A DNA stretch of 64,000 nucleotides from CBDIBC01 sp965276635 (GTDB lineage: Bacteria > Actinomycetota > Acidimicrobiia > Acidimicrobiales > Palsa-688): positions 1 to 64,000 of the forward strand of contig CBDIBC010000004.1 in the NCBI GenBank assembly GCA_965276635.1, in the 5' to 3' direction. Position 1 is the first letter of the stretch. Every line of letters begins with the position of its first letter. The notes under the pieces are model-generated. The model worked only from the letters and a program-made list of their open reading frames with translations. It was not told where the DNA came from and did no database searches. Of this stretch, positions 17,639-26,695 are shown one piece after another. The position numbers and the translations under genes were made by a program.

Positions 17639-18703
17639 GTGTCCGGCACCCCTACGCTCGACAGCCTCGGCGGCTGGCCGGGCGTGCTCGGGCGGCTGTC
17701 GGCCGGCGAGCACCTGCCGGCCGAGGTGGCCGGGGCGGCGATGGCCGACGTGTTCGAGGGGAACGCCACCGCCGCTCAGATCGCCGCGTTCGTGTTCGGC
17801 CTGCGGTGCAAGGGGGAGACGGTCGAGGAGATGACGGGCCTGGTGCAGGCCATGGTCGCCGCCGCCGAACCGGTCGTGGTGGCGCCGGCGCTGGCTCCTC
17901 GACTGGTCGACACGTGCGGGACGGGCGGCGACCGCAGCGGCACCATCAACATCTCGACCATCGCCTCGCTGGTGGTGGCCGGCGCCGGCGTGCCGGTCTG
18001 CAAGCACGGAGGCCGGGCGGCGTCGTCGCAGGCCGGATCGGCCGATGTCCTGGAGGCACTTGGGGTGGGGATCGAGCTGCCCCCGGCCGGGGTCGTGCGC
18101 TGCATCGAGGAGGCGGGGATCGGGTTCTGCTTCGCGCCCCGCTACCACCCGGCGATGCGGTACGCCATCCCGATCCGCCGGGAGCTGGGGGTGCCCACCG
18201 CCTTCAACTTCCTGGGTCCCCTGGCCAACCCGGCCCGGGTCGGTCGCCAGGTGGTCGGGGTCGGCGACGGGCGCATGGCCACCAAGATGTGCGGCGTGCT
18301 GGCCGCCAACGGCGCCACCCACGTCCTCGTCGTCTACGGCTCGGACGGCCTCGACGAGCTGACCACGACCGGCCCTTCCACCGTCGTCGAATGGGACGCC
18401 GCCGACCCCGAGATGCGCAGCTCGGTCGTGGACCCGGCCGACCTGGGCTTGGCGCCCGCCCGTCTCGAGGACCTCCGCGGCGGCGACGCGGCCACCAATG
18501 CCCGCCTGGCTCGGCGGGTCCTCGATGGCGAGCCTGGACCTCACCGTGACATCGTGGTCCTGAACGCGGCCGCCGCCCTGGTGGCCGGCGGCGTGGCCGC
18601 TCGACTGGCCGAGGGCCTGGTGATCGCCGGCGCCGCGCTCGACGACGGCCGGGCGCTGGCGGCCCTCGAACGGCTGATCGTCGCCTCGCGGGCGACGGCG
18701 TGA
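17639..18703 (+). CDS. trpD: Anthranilate phosphoribosyltransferase
   Basis: TrpD joins anthranilate to PRPP in the second step of tryptophan synthesis. The protein (354 residues) shows the PRPP loop VDTCGTGGDRSGTINIST, the KHGGRAASSQAGSADVLEALG segment, FCFAPRYHPAMRYAIPIRRELGVPT and FNFLGPLANPA, all diagnostic. The GTG at 17639 is chosen because it starts just before the conserved helical domain; a longer frame overlaps whiB. No other trp gene is in the window. It converges on the Lrp-type gene, with 18 bp between stops. Confidence 0.96.
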   Translation: MSGTPTLDSLGGWPGVLGRLSAGEHLPAEVAGAAMADVFEGNATAAQIAAFVFGLRCKGETVEEMTGLVQAMVAAAEPVVVAPALAPRLVDTCGTGGDRSGTINISTIASLVVAGAGVPVCKHGGRAASSQAGSADVLEALGVGIELPPAGVVRCIEEAGIGFCFAPRYHPAMRYAIPIRRELGVPTAFNFLGPLANPARVGRQVVGVGDGRMATKMCGVLAANGATHVLVVYGSDGLDELTTTGPSTVVEWDAADPEMRSSVVDPADLGLAPARLEDLRGGDAATNARLARRVLDGEPGPHRDIVVLNAAAALVAGGVAARLAEGLVIAGAALDDGRALAALERLIVASRATA

Positions 18704-18721
18704 GCAGGGACGGCCCGGTAG

Positions 18722-19000
18722 CTACTCGGCGCCCAGGTCCCAGATGGCCTCCAGGTCGTGGCGGCTGAAGGCCTGGAAGGCGATGAGGGTCCGCGTGTTG
18801 GTGATCCCCTCCAGCTCGGAGATGCGTTGCGTGACCACCTCGGCCAGGTCGTCGTGATGGCGGACACGGACCACGGCGACCAGGTCGGCCTCGCCGGCCA
18901 CGGAGTACACCTCGCTGACCCCGACCACATCGGCCAGCTCCGCCGCCAGGGTCGCCACGCGGGCAGGCACGGCGTCGATCAGGACGAAGGCGTGGACCAT
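18722..19000 (-). CDS. Stand-alone Lrp/AsnC ligand-binding (RAM) domain
   Basis: This 92-residue protein is only the C-terminal effector domain of Lrp/AsnC regulators: VHAFVLIDAVPARV, VVGVSEVYSVAGEADLVAVVRV and ITNTRTLIAFQAFS. There is no helix-turn-helix. Such RAM proteins form oligomers and bind amino acids, and may act as partners of full-length Lrp proteins. The ATG at 19000 is unambiguous. It may share the 109-bp region with the divergent small CxxC gene. The ligand is unknown. Confidence 0.88.
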   Translation of the reverse strand: MVHAFVLIDAVPARVATLAAELADVVGVSEVYSVAGEADLVAVVRVRHHDDLAEVVTQRISELEGITNTRTLIAFQAFSRHDLEAIWDLGAE

Positions 19001-19109
19001 GGTCGAGAGGGTACCGTCGGGCCCCGGAGGCCCCGGCCACGGGTATCGCCGGCACCGTCCTCGGTGGCGGTCGGCTGGCGATGTCACACCCCCGGGGGAT
19101 GATGGAGCC

Positions 19110-19325
19110 ATGACCACGATGACCACGATGACCACGATGACCATCAGCTGCGACGACTGCTCGATGCGCCACACGGCGGCGTGCGACGGGTGTCTGGTGA
19201 CCTTCCTCTGCGACCGCGAGCCCGACGAGGCCGTGGTCATCGACGTGGCCGAGGCCCGAGCGGTCCGCCTGCTCAGCCGGGGCGGCCTGGTGCCGCCCCT
19301 GCGCCATCAGGCCCTCGGGGCGTGA
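19110..19325 (+). CDS. Small CxxC/CxxC protein of unknown function
   Basis: The 71-residue protein has two cysteine pairs (ISCDDC and ACDGC, then LVTFLC) that could hold a zinc ion, then an acidic-hydrophobic middle (EPDEAVVIDVAEARAVRLL). I do not recognise a named family, though short proteins of this type occur in related actinobacteria. The start lies in a 9-bp tandem repeat (ATGACCACG three times, then ATGACCATC), so the N-terminus is MTTMTTMTTMT and any of four in-frame ATGs could be used; repeat slippage would change length but not frame. I chose the first, with GGAG about 5 bp upstream. It is 36 bp before queG and may be co-transcribed. Confidence 0.7.
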   Translation: MTTMTTMTTMTISCDDCSMRHTAACDGCLVTFLCDREPDEAVVIDVAEARAVRLLSRGGLVPPLRHQALGA

Positions 19326-19361
19326 TACCCGTGGGCCGCCCCCCGGGGAGGTTGAGCGGCG

Positions 19362-20522
19362 TTGGCGGCTGACGCCACCGGGTTGGGAGCCCGTGTGCGG
19401 GCCATCGGTCGCGACGCCGGCCTGGATGCCGTTGGGATCGCCGGCGCCGATCCGTTCACCGCGGCCCGGGACGCCATCGAGGCCCGCCGATCGGATGGCC
19501 GCGCCGCCGGCATGCAGTTCGTGTTCCGGAACCCGGCCCGCTCGACCGACCCGCGAGCGACGTTGCCCGGGGCGCAGGCCGTGGTGGTGGGGGCGCGCCG
19601 CTACGTTCGCACCGACCCGGCCGCGCCCGCCGGCCCGGCTGCCGATCCCGTCGCCGCTGGCGTCACGGCCCCGACGGCCCGGGTGGCGCGCTACTCGTGG
19701 ATCGACCACTACGAGCCGCTGCGGGCCGGGCTGGAGCAGATCGCCGACCAGCTGCGCGTCGAGGGTTGGCAGGCCCGGGTGCTGGTGGACGACAACGCTC
19801 TCGTCGACCGGGCCGCCGCCTACCGGGCCGGTCTGGGCTGGTACGGGACGAACACCACGCTGCTGCTGCCGGGCGCCGGGTCGTGGTTCGTCCTCGGCTC
19901 GGTGCTGACCGACGCGCCGCTCGATCCCGATCCCGGGCCGGTAGCCGACGGCTGCGGGACGTGCCGGCGCTGCGTGCCGGCCTGCCCGACCGGCGCGCTG
20001 GCCGCCGACGCCGGACCCGGCGGTTCGCTCGACGCTCGTCGGTGCCTGGCCTGGCTGGTGCAGGCCGAGGGGATGTTCCCCGCCGAGCACCGCGTCGCGC
20101 TGGGGGACCGGCTCTACGGCTGCGACGAGTGCCAGGAGGTGTGCCCGGTGAACCGGGTGGCGTTGCGCCGCCGGCCGCCACCGCCGGCCGAGGCCGGCGC
20201 CCAGGCCCGGGTGGACGTGCTGGCCATCCTGGCCGCCAGCGACGAGGAACTGCTCGGGGCGTTCGGGCGCTGGTACATCCCCCGGCGCCAGCCTCGCTAC
20301 CTGCGGCGCAACGCCTTGGTCGTCTTGGGCAACGTCGGTCGTTCCGACGACCCGGTGGCCCGGGTTGCCGTAGCCAGGGCGCTGGCCGACGACGATCCGT
20401 TGCTCCGGGCCCACGCCGTATGGGCCGCCGACCGCCTCGGCCACGGTGCGCTGCTCGGCGCGCTGGCCGGCGATACCGACCCCGACGTCCAGGTCGAGCT
20501 GGCCCGGGTGGGCAATCGGTGA
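19362..20522 (+). CDS. queG: Epoxyqueuosine reductase
   Basis: QueG uses cobalamin and two [4Fe-4S] clusters to reduce epoxyqueuosine to queuosine in tRNA. The protein (386 residues) has the N-terminal cobalamin-binding half (LDAVGIAGADPF, ARYSWIDHYEPL, LVDRAAAYRAGLGWYGTNTTLL) and two ferredoxin-type motifs (CGTCRRCVPACPTGAL; CDECQEVCPVN). The C-terminal stretch RYLRRNALVVLGNVG onward is HEAT-like. The start is a TTG at 19362 with GGGGAGG about 11 bp upstream; no ATG fits. Another B12-dependent enzyme, NrdJ, is also in the window. Confidence 0.92.
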   Translation: MAADATGLGARVRAIGRDAGLDAVGIAGADPFTAARDAIEARRSDGRAAGMQFVFRNPARSTDPRATLPGAQAVVVGARRYVRTDPAAPAGPAADPVAAGVTAPTARVARYSWIDHYEPLRAGLEQIADQLRVEGWQARVLVDDNALVDRAAAYRAGLGWYGTNTTLLLPGAGSWFVLGSVLTDAPLDPDPGPVADGCGTCRRCVPACPTGALAADAGPGGSLDARRCLAWLVQAEGMFPAEHRVALGDRLYGCDECQEVCPVNRVALRRRPPPPAEAGAQARVDVLAILAASDEELLGAFGRWYIPRRQPRYLRRNALVVLGNVGRSDDPVARVAVARALADDDPLLRAHAVWAADRLGHGALLGALAGDTDPDVQVELARVGNR

Positions 20523-20594
20523 TGGGGCGCAGCCCGCCGCCGACACCCGGGCGCCTGGTGCGCAGTACCGTCGGGGTCGGTCATCCAGACCGCC

Positions 20595-21746
20595 GTGCTC
20601 ACCGTGCGCCACCTCCTCGTCACCAACGACTTCCCGCCGAAGGTCGGAGGCATCCAGTCCTACCTGTGGGAGCTGTGGCGACGGCTCCCACCCGGGGACG
20701 TCAGCGTCCTCACCAGCCCCTATCGCGACGCCGAGGCCTTCGACGCCCGTCAGCCGTTCCGCATCGAGCGGACTCGCGAACCGGTGCTGCTGCCCAACCC
20801 GCTCCTGATCGGCCGCATCCGCCGGCTGGCCGCCGAGGTCGACGCCGCCGCGGTGGTGCTCGACCCCGCCCTGCCCCTCGGCCTGCTCGGCCCCAGCCTC
20901 GGTCTGCCGTACGCCGTGGTCCTCCACGGCGCCGAGGTGACCGTCCCGGGGCGGCTCCCCGGCACCCGCCGAGCCCTGGCTCGCGTCCTGCGCCACGCAT
21001 CGATGGCCATCGCCGCCGGCAGCTACCCCGAGGCCGAGGCTCGCCGAGCGCTGCGGTCGGCCGTCATGCCTCCCGTGGTGTCGGTCCCGCCTGGCGTCGA
21101 CACCCAGCGGTTCCGGCCCCTGGCCGCCATCGACCGGGCGGCGACCCGCGCCCGGTTCGGGCTGCCCCGACGCGGCCAGCTGGTCGTGAGCGTCAGCCGA
21201 CTGGTGCCCCGCAAGGGCATGGACACCCTCATCGACGCGGCCGCCGCCCTCCGGTCCGGTCACCCCGACCTGACCGTCGCCATCGCCGGGGCCGGCCGGG
21301 ATCGAGCCCGCCTGGAGCGGCGCGTGGCGCGCCGGGAGGCACCGGTCCGGCTGCTGGGGCGGGTCGCCGAGGTCGACCTCCCCGACCTGTACGCCTGCGC
21401 CGACGTGTTCAGCCTGTGCTGTCGGACCCGGTGGGGCGGCCTGGAGCAGGAGGGCTTCGGCATCGTGTTCCTGGAGGCGGCGGCGTCGGGGATCCCGTCG
21501 GTGGCCGGTGACAGCGGCGGCGCCGCCGAGGCGGTGGTCGACGGTCGCACCGGGATCGTCGTAGGCCATCCCGATGAGCCCGACGCCGTGGCCGCTGCCC
21601 TCGCCGACCTGCTCGACCACCCCGAGCGGGCCAGTCAGCAGGGACAGGCCGCACGCCTGCGGGCGGAGACCGAGTTCGGCTACGACCTGCTCGCCGCTCG
21701 CCTGGGCCGGGCCATCGACCAGCTGGCCCATCCCGAGCCCTCGTGA
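20595..21746 (+). CDS. GT4 glycosyltransferase, PimB-like
   Basis: The 383-residue protein has the two Rossmann domains of GT-B enzymes: LLVTNDFPPKVGGIQSYL at the N-terminus, VVLHGAEVTVPGRLP, VPPGVDTQRFRP at the hinge, VSVSRLVPRKGMDTLI, and the nucleotide-sugar motif EQEGFGIVFLEAAASGIPSVAG with the E-x7-E pair. This resembles PimB, which adds the second mannose to phosphatidylinositol mannoside from GDP-mannose. The adjoining SRPBCC gene also follows the arrangement near mycobacterial pimB. The acceptor is inferred, so no symbol is given. The GTG at 20595 places the glycine-rich loop at the usual distance. Confidence 0.88.
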   Translation: MLTVRHLLVTNDFPPKVGGIQSYLWELWRRLPPGDVSVLTSPYRDAEAFDARQPFRIERTREPVLLPNPLLIGRIRRLAAEVDAAAVVLDPALPLGLLGPSLGLPYAVVLHGAEVTVPGRLPGTRRALARVLRHASMAIAAGSYPEAEARRALRSAVMPPVVSVPPGVDTQRFRPLAAIDRAATRARFGLPRRGQLVVSVSRLVPRKGMDTLIDAAAALRSGHPDLTVAIAGAGRDRARLERRVARREAPVRLLGRVAEVDLPDLYACADVFSLCCRTRWGGLEQEGFGIVFLEAAASGIPSVAGDSGGAAEAVVDGRTGIVVGHPDEPDAVAAALADLLDHPERASQQGQAARLRAETEFGYDLLAARLGRAIDQLAHPEPS

Positions 21747-21843
21747 TCACGCCGATCGGGCGGGCAGCGGTCCGCTCAATCTGACCGGACCGGAGCGACG
21801 GAGTACGGTCTCGCGTACCCGAGGCAACCGACAGGAGGTCAGG

Positions 21844-22308
21844 GTGGAAGAACAGGTCGTCGAACAGGTCATCATCCGCAGCTCCCCGGCGCATTGCTTC
21901 GAGGTGCTGACCTCGTTCGAGACGTACCCGCAGTGGGCCGCGGACATCAAGTCCGTCCACGTCGACGACCGGGACGCCGACGGCAACGCCGTCCGCGTCA
22001 CCTTCCGAGCGGCGGCCTTCGGCCGATCGACGTCCTACACCCTGCTCTACGACTACTCCGAGGCGCCCGCCGAGCTGTCGTGGATCCAGGTCGAGGGCGA
22101 CATGACCCGCCGCCTCGACGGTTCCTACCAGCTCACGGCCACCGGCGACGACGGCACCGAGATCGCCTATCGCCTCACGGTCGACCTCAAGGTGCCCCTC
22201 CCCGGGTTCGTGAAGCGCCGGGCCGAGGGACGGATCATGGGCGCCGCCCTGCGGGAGCTCAAGGCCCGGGTCGAGGGCGGCGGCGCCGGCGTCCGTCGGG
22301 CCACGTAG
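21844..22308 (+). CDS. SRPBCC-fold protein (polyketide cyclase/dehydrase family)
   Basis: This 154-residue protein is a single SRPBCC/START-like domain: EEQVVEQVIIRSSPAHCFEVLTSFETYPQWAADIKSV is the usual first strand and helix, and LPGFVKRRAEGRIMGAALRELKARV the long C-terminal helix over the pocket. Such domains bind hydrophobic ligands. A strong AGGAGG lies at 21834-21839 before the GTG at 21844. It sits about 100 bp after the PimB-like gene, which suggests a link to lipid or glycolipid handling. The ligand is unknown. Confidence 0.88.
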   Translation: MEEQVVEQVIIRSSPAHCFEVLTSFETYPQWAADIKSVHVDDRDADGNAVRVTFRAAAFGRSTSYTLLYDYSEAPAELSWIQVEGDMTRRLDGSYQLTATGDDGTEIAYRLTVDLKVPLPGFVKRRAEGRIMGAALRELKARVEGGGAGVRRAT

Positions 22309-22353
22309 CTCTCTCGCCATCGCTGAGGAGCACCCAGCCGGTAGGGTCCGGAC

Positions 22354-22842
22354 ATGGCCGTCTTCGCATCCGACATGTCCACCCTCGAGGGCACCCCGCT
22401 CGACCCCGAAGCCCTGTCGGGCAAGGCCGTGCTGGTCGTCAACGTGGCCTCCAAGTGCGGGCTCACCCCGCAGTACACCGGGCTGGAGCACCTGCAGGAG
22501 CGCTATGCGGCGCGAGGCTTCACCGTGCTCGGCGTGCCGTGCAACCAGTTCGCCGGCCAGGAGCCCGGGTCAGCCGAGGAGATCAAGACGTTCTGCTCGA
22601 CCACCTACGGCGTCACCTTCCCGCTCACGGAGAAGGTGGACGTGAACGGCTCCGACCGCCATCCGCTCTACCAGCGCCTGACCGCCACGCCCGACGGCGA
22701 GGGTGAGGCCGGCGACATCCAGTGGAACTTCGAGAAGTTCCTGGTGGGCGCGGACGGCGCGGTGGTGGCCCGCTTCCGCCCGCAGACCGAGCCGGAGTCC
22801 GAGACGGTGACCGAAGCCATCGAGGGCGCGCTCCCGCGCTGA
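22354..22842 (+). CDS. Glutathione peroxidase family protein (cysteine type)
   Basis: The 162-residue protein has the GPx pattern NVASKCGLTPQYTGLEHLQ with the catalytic residue as Cys rather than selenocysteine, the second motif VLGVPCNQFAGQEPGS and the third WNFEKFLVG, giving the Cys-Gln-Trp-Asn set. Enzymes of this kind reduce hydroperoxides, in bacteria mostly with thioredoxin. It is cytosolic, with no signal peptide. The ATG at 22354 is clear. It is another oxidative-defence gene in a window that also holds rubrerythrin and MsrB. Confidence 0.95.
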   Translation: MAVFASDMSTLEGTPLDPEALSGKAVLVVNVASKCGLTPQYTGLEHLQERYAARGFTVLGVPCNQFAGQEPGSAEEIKTFCSTTYGVTFPLTEKVDVNGSDRHPLYQRLTATPDGEGEAGDIQWNFEKFLVGADGAVVARFRPQTEPESETVTEAIEGALPR

Positions 22843-22870
22843 GTCGAGGCACCGAGGGCAAAGGGCCGGG

Positions 22871-23692
22871 GTGGGGGCGCCCCGGGTGGCCTCCGTCGCC
22901 GTGGGTGACGAGCGGCTGGCCCCGTTCCTGGCCCTGACCGCCAAGGGGGACCGCCAGCGCACCGAGCAACGCCTCGGCGTCTTCATCGCCGAGGGGCACC
23001 TGGCCTTGGTGGCCCTGGCTCGCTCGGCCTACCCGTTGGTGGCCGTGGCCGTCACACCCGCCCAGCTGGACCGGGTGCGTACCGCTCTGGCTGGCGTCGA
23101 CACGGACGTGTACGTGGTCGCAGGCGACGACCTGGCGGCCACCGCCGGCTACCCGGTGCACCGCGGGGTCCTCGGCCTGGGCCGGCGCCGGCCGCCGGCT
23201 GACCCGGTGGATCTGCTGGCCGCCGGGGGACCCGTCCTGGTGGCCGAGGGGATCGGCGACCATGAGAACCTGGGCGCCCTGTTCCGCAACGCCGCCGCCT
23301 TCGGCGTCGGAGCCGTCCTGCTCGACCCGTCGTGCGCCGATCCGCTCTACCGCCGCGCCGTGCGCGTCTCGCTCGGCCACGTGCTGCGCGTGCCCTGGGC
23401 GCGCACCGCGACCTGGCCCGGCGGGCTGGAGGAGATCCGGGGGCGCGGCTACCAGGTCGTCGCCCTGACCCCGGCACCAGGCGCCGAGGACGTGGAGACC
23501 CTCGGCGCCGGCGACCCGTCCCGCACGGCGCTGCTGGTGGGCGCCGAAGGGCCTGGCTTGTCGGCTGCGGCCCTGGCCGGCGCCGATCGGCGGGTGCGCA
23601 TACCCATGGCGGCGGGGGTGGACTCGCTGAACGTGGCCACCGCGGCGGCCATCGGCCTGCAGCGACTGGCCCGTCCTACTGTGGGCTCGTGA
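22871..23692 (+). CDS. TrmH/SpoU-family RNA 2'-O-methyltransferase
   Basis: SpoU-type enzymes methylate ribose 2'-OH in rRNA or tRNA using a knotted SAM fold. The 273-residue protein has the N-terminal substrate-binding part (FIAEGHLALVALARS) and the three SPOUT motifs: GIGDHENLGALFRNAAAFGV, LLVGAEGPGLS and IPMAAGVDSLNVATAAAIGL. The base modified cannot be told from sequence. It starts with GTG at 22871. Its stop overlaps the SDR start by 4 bp, beginning a three-gene operon. Confidence 0.93.
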   Translation: MGAPRVASVAVGDERLAPFLALTAKGDRQRTEQRLGVFIAEGHLALVALARSAYPLVAVAVTPAQLDRVRTALAGVDTDVYVVAGDDLAATAGYPVHRGVLGLGRRRPPADPVDLLAAGGPVLVAEGIGDHENLGALFRNAAAFGVGAVLLDPSCADPLYRRAVRVSLGHVLRVPWARTATWPGGLEEIRGRGYQVVALTPAPGAEDVETLGAGDPSRTALLVGAEGPGLSAAALAGADRRVRIPMAAGVDSLNVATAAAIGLQRLARPTVGS

Positions 23693-24477
23693 CAGACCGA
23701 ACCTTCGAGATGGCCGACGCGGTGGCCGTGGTGACCGGCGGCGCGGGCGGCATCGGCCGGGCCCTGGCCCAGCGCCTGCACGCCGAGGGCGCCCGGGTGG
23801 CGGTGGTCGATATCGACGCCGGCGGAGCGGCGGCGGCCGCCGCCGAGCTTCCCGGCGCGGTCGGCATCGGGGTGGACGTGACCGACGGGTTGGCCGTCAC
23901 CGCCATGGTCGCCCAGGTCACCGGGCAGCTCGGCCCCATCGACCTGTACTGCTCGAACGCCGGGGTGGGCAGCGGCCACGGGTTGGGTGACGACGACGCC
24001 TGGGCGCGGAGCTGGGCGGTGCACGGCATGGCCCACGTCCACGCAGCGCGGGCCGTGTTGCCCGACATGGCGGCCCGCGGTCGGGGCGCCATGGTCATCA
24101 CCGCCTCGGCGGCCGGGCTGCTGGCCATGATGCAGTCGGCGCCCTACACGGTGACCAAGCATGCCTCGGTGGCCCTGGCCGAATGGTTGGCCATCGAGTA
24201 CGCCGAGTCAGGTGTGTCCCTCCACTGCCTGTGCCCACAGGGGGTCCGGACCCCGATGGTGAGTGCCGACCCCGCCGGGGAGGCGGAGGTCGGTGCCAGT
24301 GGCCGCATCCTGGAGCCGGCCGAGGTGGCCGACGCCGTCGTCGACGCGGTGCGGGCCGGGACGTTCCTGATCCTGCCCCACCCGGAGGTGCACGACTACG
24401 AGGTGGGGAAGGTGGCCGACCGGGATCGTTGGTTGGCGGTCATGCACCGGCTGAAGGGCCGCCTGGCCGGCTCGTGA
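23689..24477 (+). CDS. Short-chain dehydrogenase/reductase
   Basis: A classical SDR of 262 residues: cofactor loop TGGAGGIGRALAQ, an Asp after the second strand (VVDIDAGG) that favours NAD(H), the structural motif NAGVG, the catalytic Ser in ITASAAGLL and the YTVTK catalytic Tyr/Lys. The substrate is unknown. The GTG overlaps the upstream methyltransferase stop and the TGA overlaps the ROK kinase start, so the three genes are translated together. Confidence 0.93.
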   Translation: MTDRTFEMADAVAVVTGGAGGIGRALAQRLHAEGARVAVVDIDAGGAAAAAAELPGAVGIGVDVTDGLAVTAMVAQVTGQLGPIDLYCSNAGVGSGHGLGDDDAWARSWAVHGMAHVHAARAVLPDMAARGRGAMVITASAAGLLAMMQSAPYTVTKHASVALAEWLAIEYAESGVSLHCLCPQGVRTPMVSADPAGEAEVGASGRILEPAEVADAVVDAVRAGTFLILPHPEVHDYEVGKVADRDRWLAVMHRLKGRLAGS

Positions 24478-25409
24478 CCGCCCCTGTCGTCGGCCTTGAC
24501 ATCGGCGGCACCAAGATCCTCGGTGTCCGCCTCGACGTCGCCGGACGGGTGGAGGCGGAGACCAAGGTGCCGACTCCCCGCGACGGGCGAGAGGTGGTCG
24601 AGCGACTGGTGGAGGTGGTCGCCTCGTTGACTGCGGTGCCGCCGTCCGCCGTCGGGGTCGGCACCCCGGGCCTGGTCGACCGACACGGGGTGCTGCGGTT
24701 CTCCCCACATTTGCCCGGCCTGGTCGGCCTACCCGTGGCCGAGGAGCTGCAGCGGCGAGTGCCCGTCGAGGCGGTGTGGGTCGGCAACGACGCCACCGCG
24801 GCCGGATGGGCCGAACACCGGTTGGGCGCCGCCCGCGAGCACGGCGACGTGGTGATGGTCACCCTCGGCACCGGCATCGGCGGGGGCATCATCAGCGACG
24901 GCCGGCTGCTCGAGGGCGCCAACCGCTTCGCCGGCGAGTTCGGCCACCTCGTCGTCGACCCCAACGGGCCGCCGTGCCCGTGCGGCAAGCGCGGGTGTTG
25001 GGAGCGGTACGCCTCTGGGAATGGTCTGGGCCAGCTGGCCCGCGAGGCAGCCCTGGCCGGCCTGGCTCCTCGGGTCCGGGAGCTGGCCGGAGGCGACCCC
25101 GAAGCGGTGCGCGGCGAGCATGTCACCATCGCGGCGCGCCACGGTGACGAGGCGGCCATCGCCATCATGAACCAATTCGTGTGGTGGCTGGCCCTCGGGC
25201 TGGCCAACCTGGCCAACGCCTTCGACCCGGCCGTGATCGTGCTCGGCGGCGGCCTCATCGCGGCCGGCGACGTCCTGGTGGAGCCGGTGCGTGCCGCGTT
25301 CGCCGACTTGGTGGAGGCAGCCGACGAGCGGGGTGTCACCATCGAGGCGGCCGCGCTGGGAGAGCGGGCGGGCGCCATCGGCGCGGCCCTGCTGGCGGCG
25401 CGCCAGTGA
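24474..25409 (+). CDS. ROK-family sugar kinase, probable glucokinase
   Basis: ROK kinases phosphorylate glucose or amino sugars. The 311-residue protein has the phosphate loop GLDIGGTKILGVRLD, GTPGLVDRHGVL, WVGNDATAAGWAEH with the catalytic Asp, GTGIGGGIISDGRLLEGANRFAGEFGHLVVD, and the ROK zinc motif CPCGKRGCWE with its three cysteines. This composition is typical of actinobacterial glucokinase. The GTG overlaps the SDR stop. Specificity is inferred from family resemblance. Confidence 0.92.
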   Translation: MTAPVVGLDIGGTKILGVRLDVAGRVEAETKVPTPRDGREVVERLVEVVASLTAVPPSAVGVGTPGLVDRHGVLRFSPHLPGLVGLPVAEELQRRVPVEAVWVGNDATAAGWAEHRLGAAREHGDVVMVTLGTGIGGGIISDGRLLEGANRFAGEFGHLVVDPNGPPCPCGKRGCWERYASGNGLGQLAREAALAGLAPRVRELAGGDPEAVRGEHVTIAARHGDEAAIAIMNQFVWWLALGLANLANAFDPAVIVLGGGLIAAGDVLVEPVRAAFADLVEAADERGVTIEAAALGERAGAIGAALLAARQ

Positions 25410-25474
25410 TGCCACCGGGGGACAGGCCGGGTAATGCGCACAGCGAGCGGGGGCCCGACCACTAGCCTGGCCCG

Positions 25475-26650
25475 GTGGAGTTCCGTCGCATCAATGGCCT
25501 GCCGCCCTACGTCTTCGCCATCATCAACGAGCTGCGCGACGACGCCCGCCAGGCCGGTCGGGACGTGGTCGACATGGGTTTCGGGAACCCCGACATCCCC
25601 AGCCCCGACCTGGCCGTCGAGAAGCTGGCGGAGGCAGCCCGCAACCCGCGCAACCACCGCTATTCGGCGTCGCGGGGCATCCCCAAGCTGCGCCTGGCCG
25701 TGGCCAACCTGTACCAGCGCCGCTTCGGGGTCGAGCTCGACCCCGATCGCGAGGTGGTCACCACCATCGGAGCCAAGGAGGGCCTGTCCCACCTGATGTG
25801 GACCCTGGTGGGCCCCGGCGACACCGCCCTGGTGCCCACCCCCAGCTACCCGATCCACATCTACGCACCGCTGTTCGCCGGCGCCGACGTCCAGCAGGTG
25901 CGCCTCGGGCCCGACCAGGACTTCTTCGCCAACCTGATGGAGAGCTGGGAGTCGACATGGCCGCGGCCGCGGGTGATCGTGTTCAGCTTCCCGCACAACC
26001 CGACCACCGAATGCGTCGACCTGGCCTGGATGCAACGCCTGGTCGACTTCGCCCGCGAGCACGACGTGATCCTGGTCCACGACTTCGCCTACTCCGATAC
26101 CGCGTTCGACGGCTTCGAGCCGCCGTCGATCCTGCAGGTGCCGGGGGCCAAGGATGTCGCCGTCGAGCTGTACACCATGACCAAGAGCTTCTCGATGGCC
26201 GGGTGGCGGGTGGCGTTCATGGTGGGCAACGCCGAGATCGTGGCGGCGCTGACCAAGCTGAAGAGCTACCTCGACTACGGAACCTTCCAGCCCATCCAGA
26301 TCGCGGCCATCGTCACGCTGAACGAGGCACCCGAGTACCCCAAGGAGGTCAACCGCATCTACCAGTCCCGGCGCGACGCCCTCTGCGACGGGTTGGCCCG
26401 GATCGGGTGGCAGCTGGAGAAGCCGAGGGGGACCATGTTCGTGTGGGCGCCCATCCCGGAGCCGTACCTGGAGATGGGGTCGCTGGAGTTCTCCAAGCAC
26501 CTGGTGACCGAGGCCGAGGTGGCCACCTCTCCTGGTGTCGGGTTCGGGCGCGGCGGCGAGGGCTTCGTGCGCTTCGCGCTCATCGAGAACGAGCAGCGCA
26601 TCCAGCAGGGCATCAGGAACCTGCGCCGGGTGCTCACCAAGCTGGGCTGA
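25475..26650 (+). CDS. Class I aminotransferase, alanine-transaminase-like
   Basis: A PLP-dependent fold-type I aminotransferase of 391 residues. It shows MGFGNPDIPSPD, the substrate-binding YSASRGIPKLR, PTPSYPIHIYAPLFAGA, FSFPHNPTTECVDL, VHDFAYSDTAFDG and the Schiff-base lysine in TMTKSFSMAGWR. The SYPIHIYAPLFAGA pattern matches AlaC-type glutamate-pyruvate transaminases and close LL-diaminopimelate-like enzymes. The GTG at 25475 starts VEFRRINGLPPYVF. Alanine synthesis is the likeliest role. Confidence 0.92.
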   Translation: MEFRRINGLPPYVFAIINELRDDARQAGRDVVDMGFGNPDIPSPDLAVEKLAEAARNPRNHRYSASRGIPKLRLAVANLYQRRFGVELDPDREVVTTIGAKEGLSHLMWTLVGPGDTALVPTPSYPIHIYAPLFAGADVQQVRLGPDQDFFANLMESWESTWPRPRVIVFSFPHNPTTECVDLAWMQRLVDFAREHDVILVHDFAYSDTAFDGFEPPSILQVPGAKDVAVELYTMTKSFSMAGWRVAFMVGNAEIVAALTKLKSYLDYGTFQPIQIAAIVTLNEAPEYPKEVNRIYQSRRDALCDGLARIGWQLEKPRGTMFVWAPIPEPYLEMGSLEFSKHLVTEAEVATSPGVGFGRGGEGFVRFALIENEQRIQQGIRNLRRVLTKLG

Positions 26651-26695
26651 CCGCGCCGCGCCCCGACCGGACGTCTGCGGCGTAACGTTGGTCAC

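Noticed and set aside
18204..21731. A 1175-codon open frame on the minus strand
   Set aside because: Antisense to trpD, queG and the glycosyltransferase and overlapping the Lrp-type gene; no domain seen.
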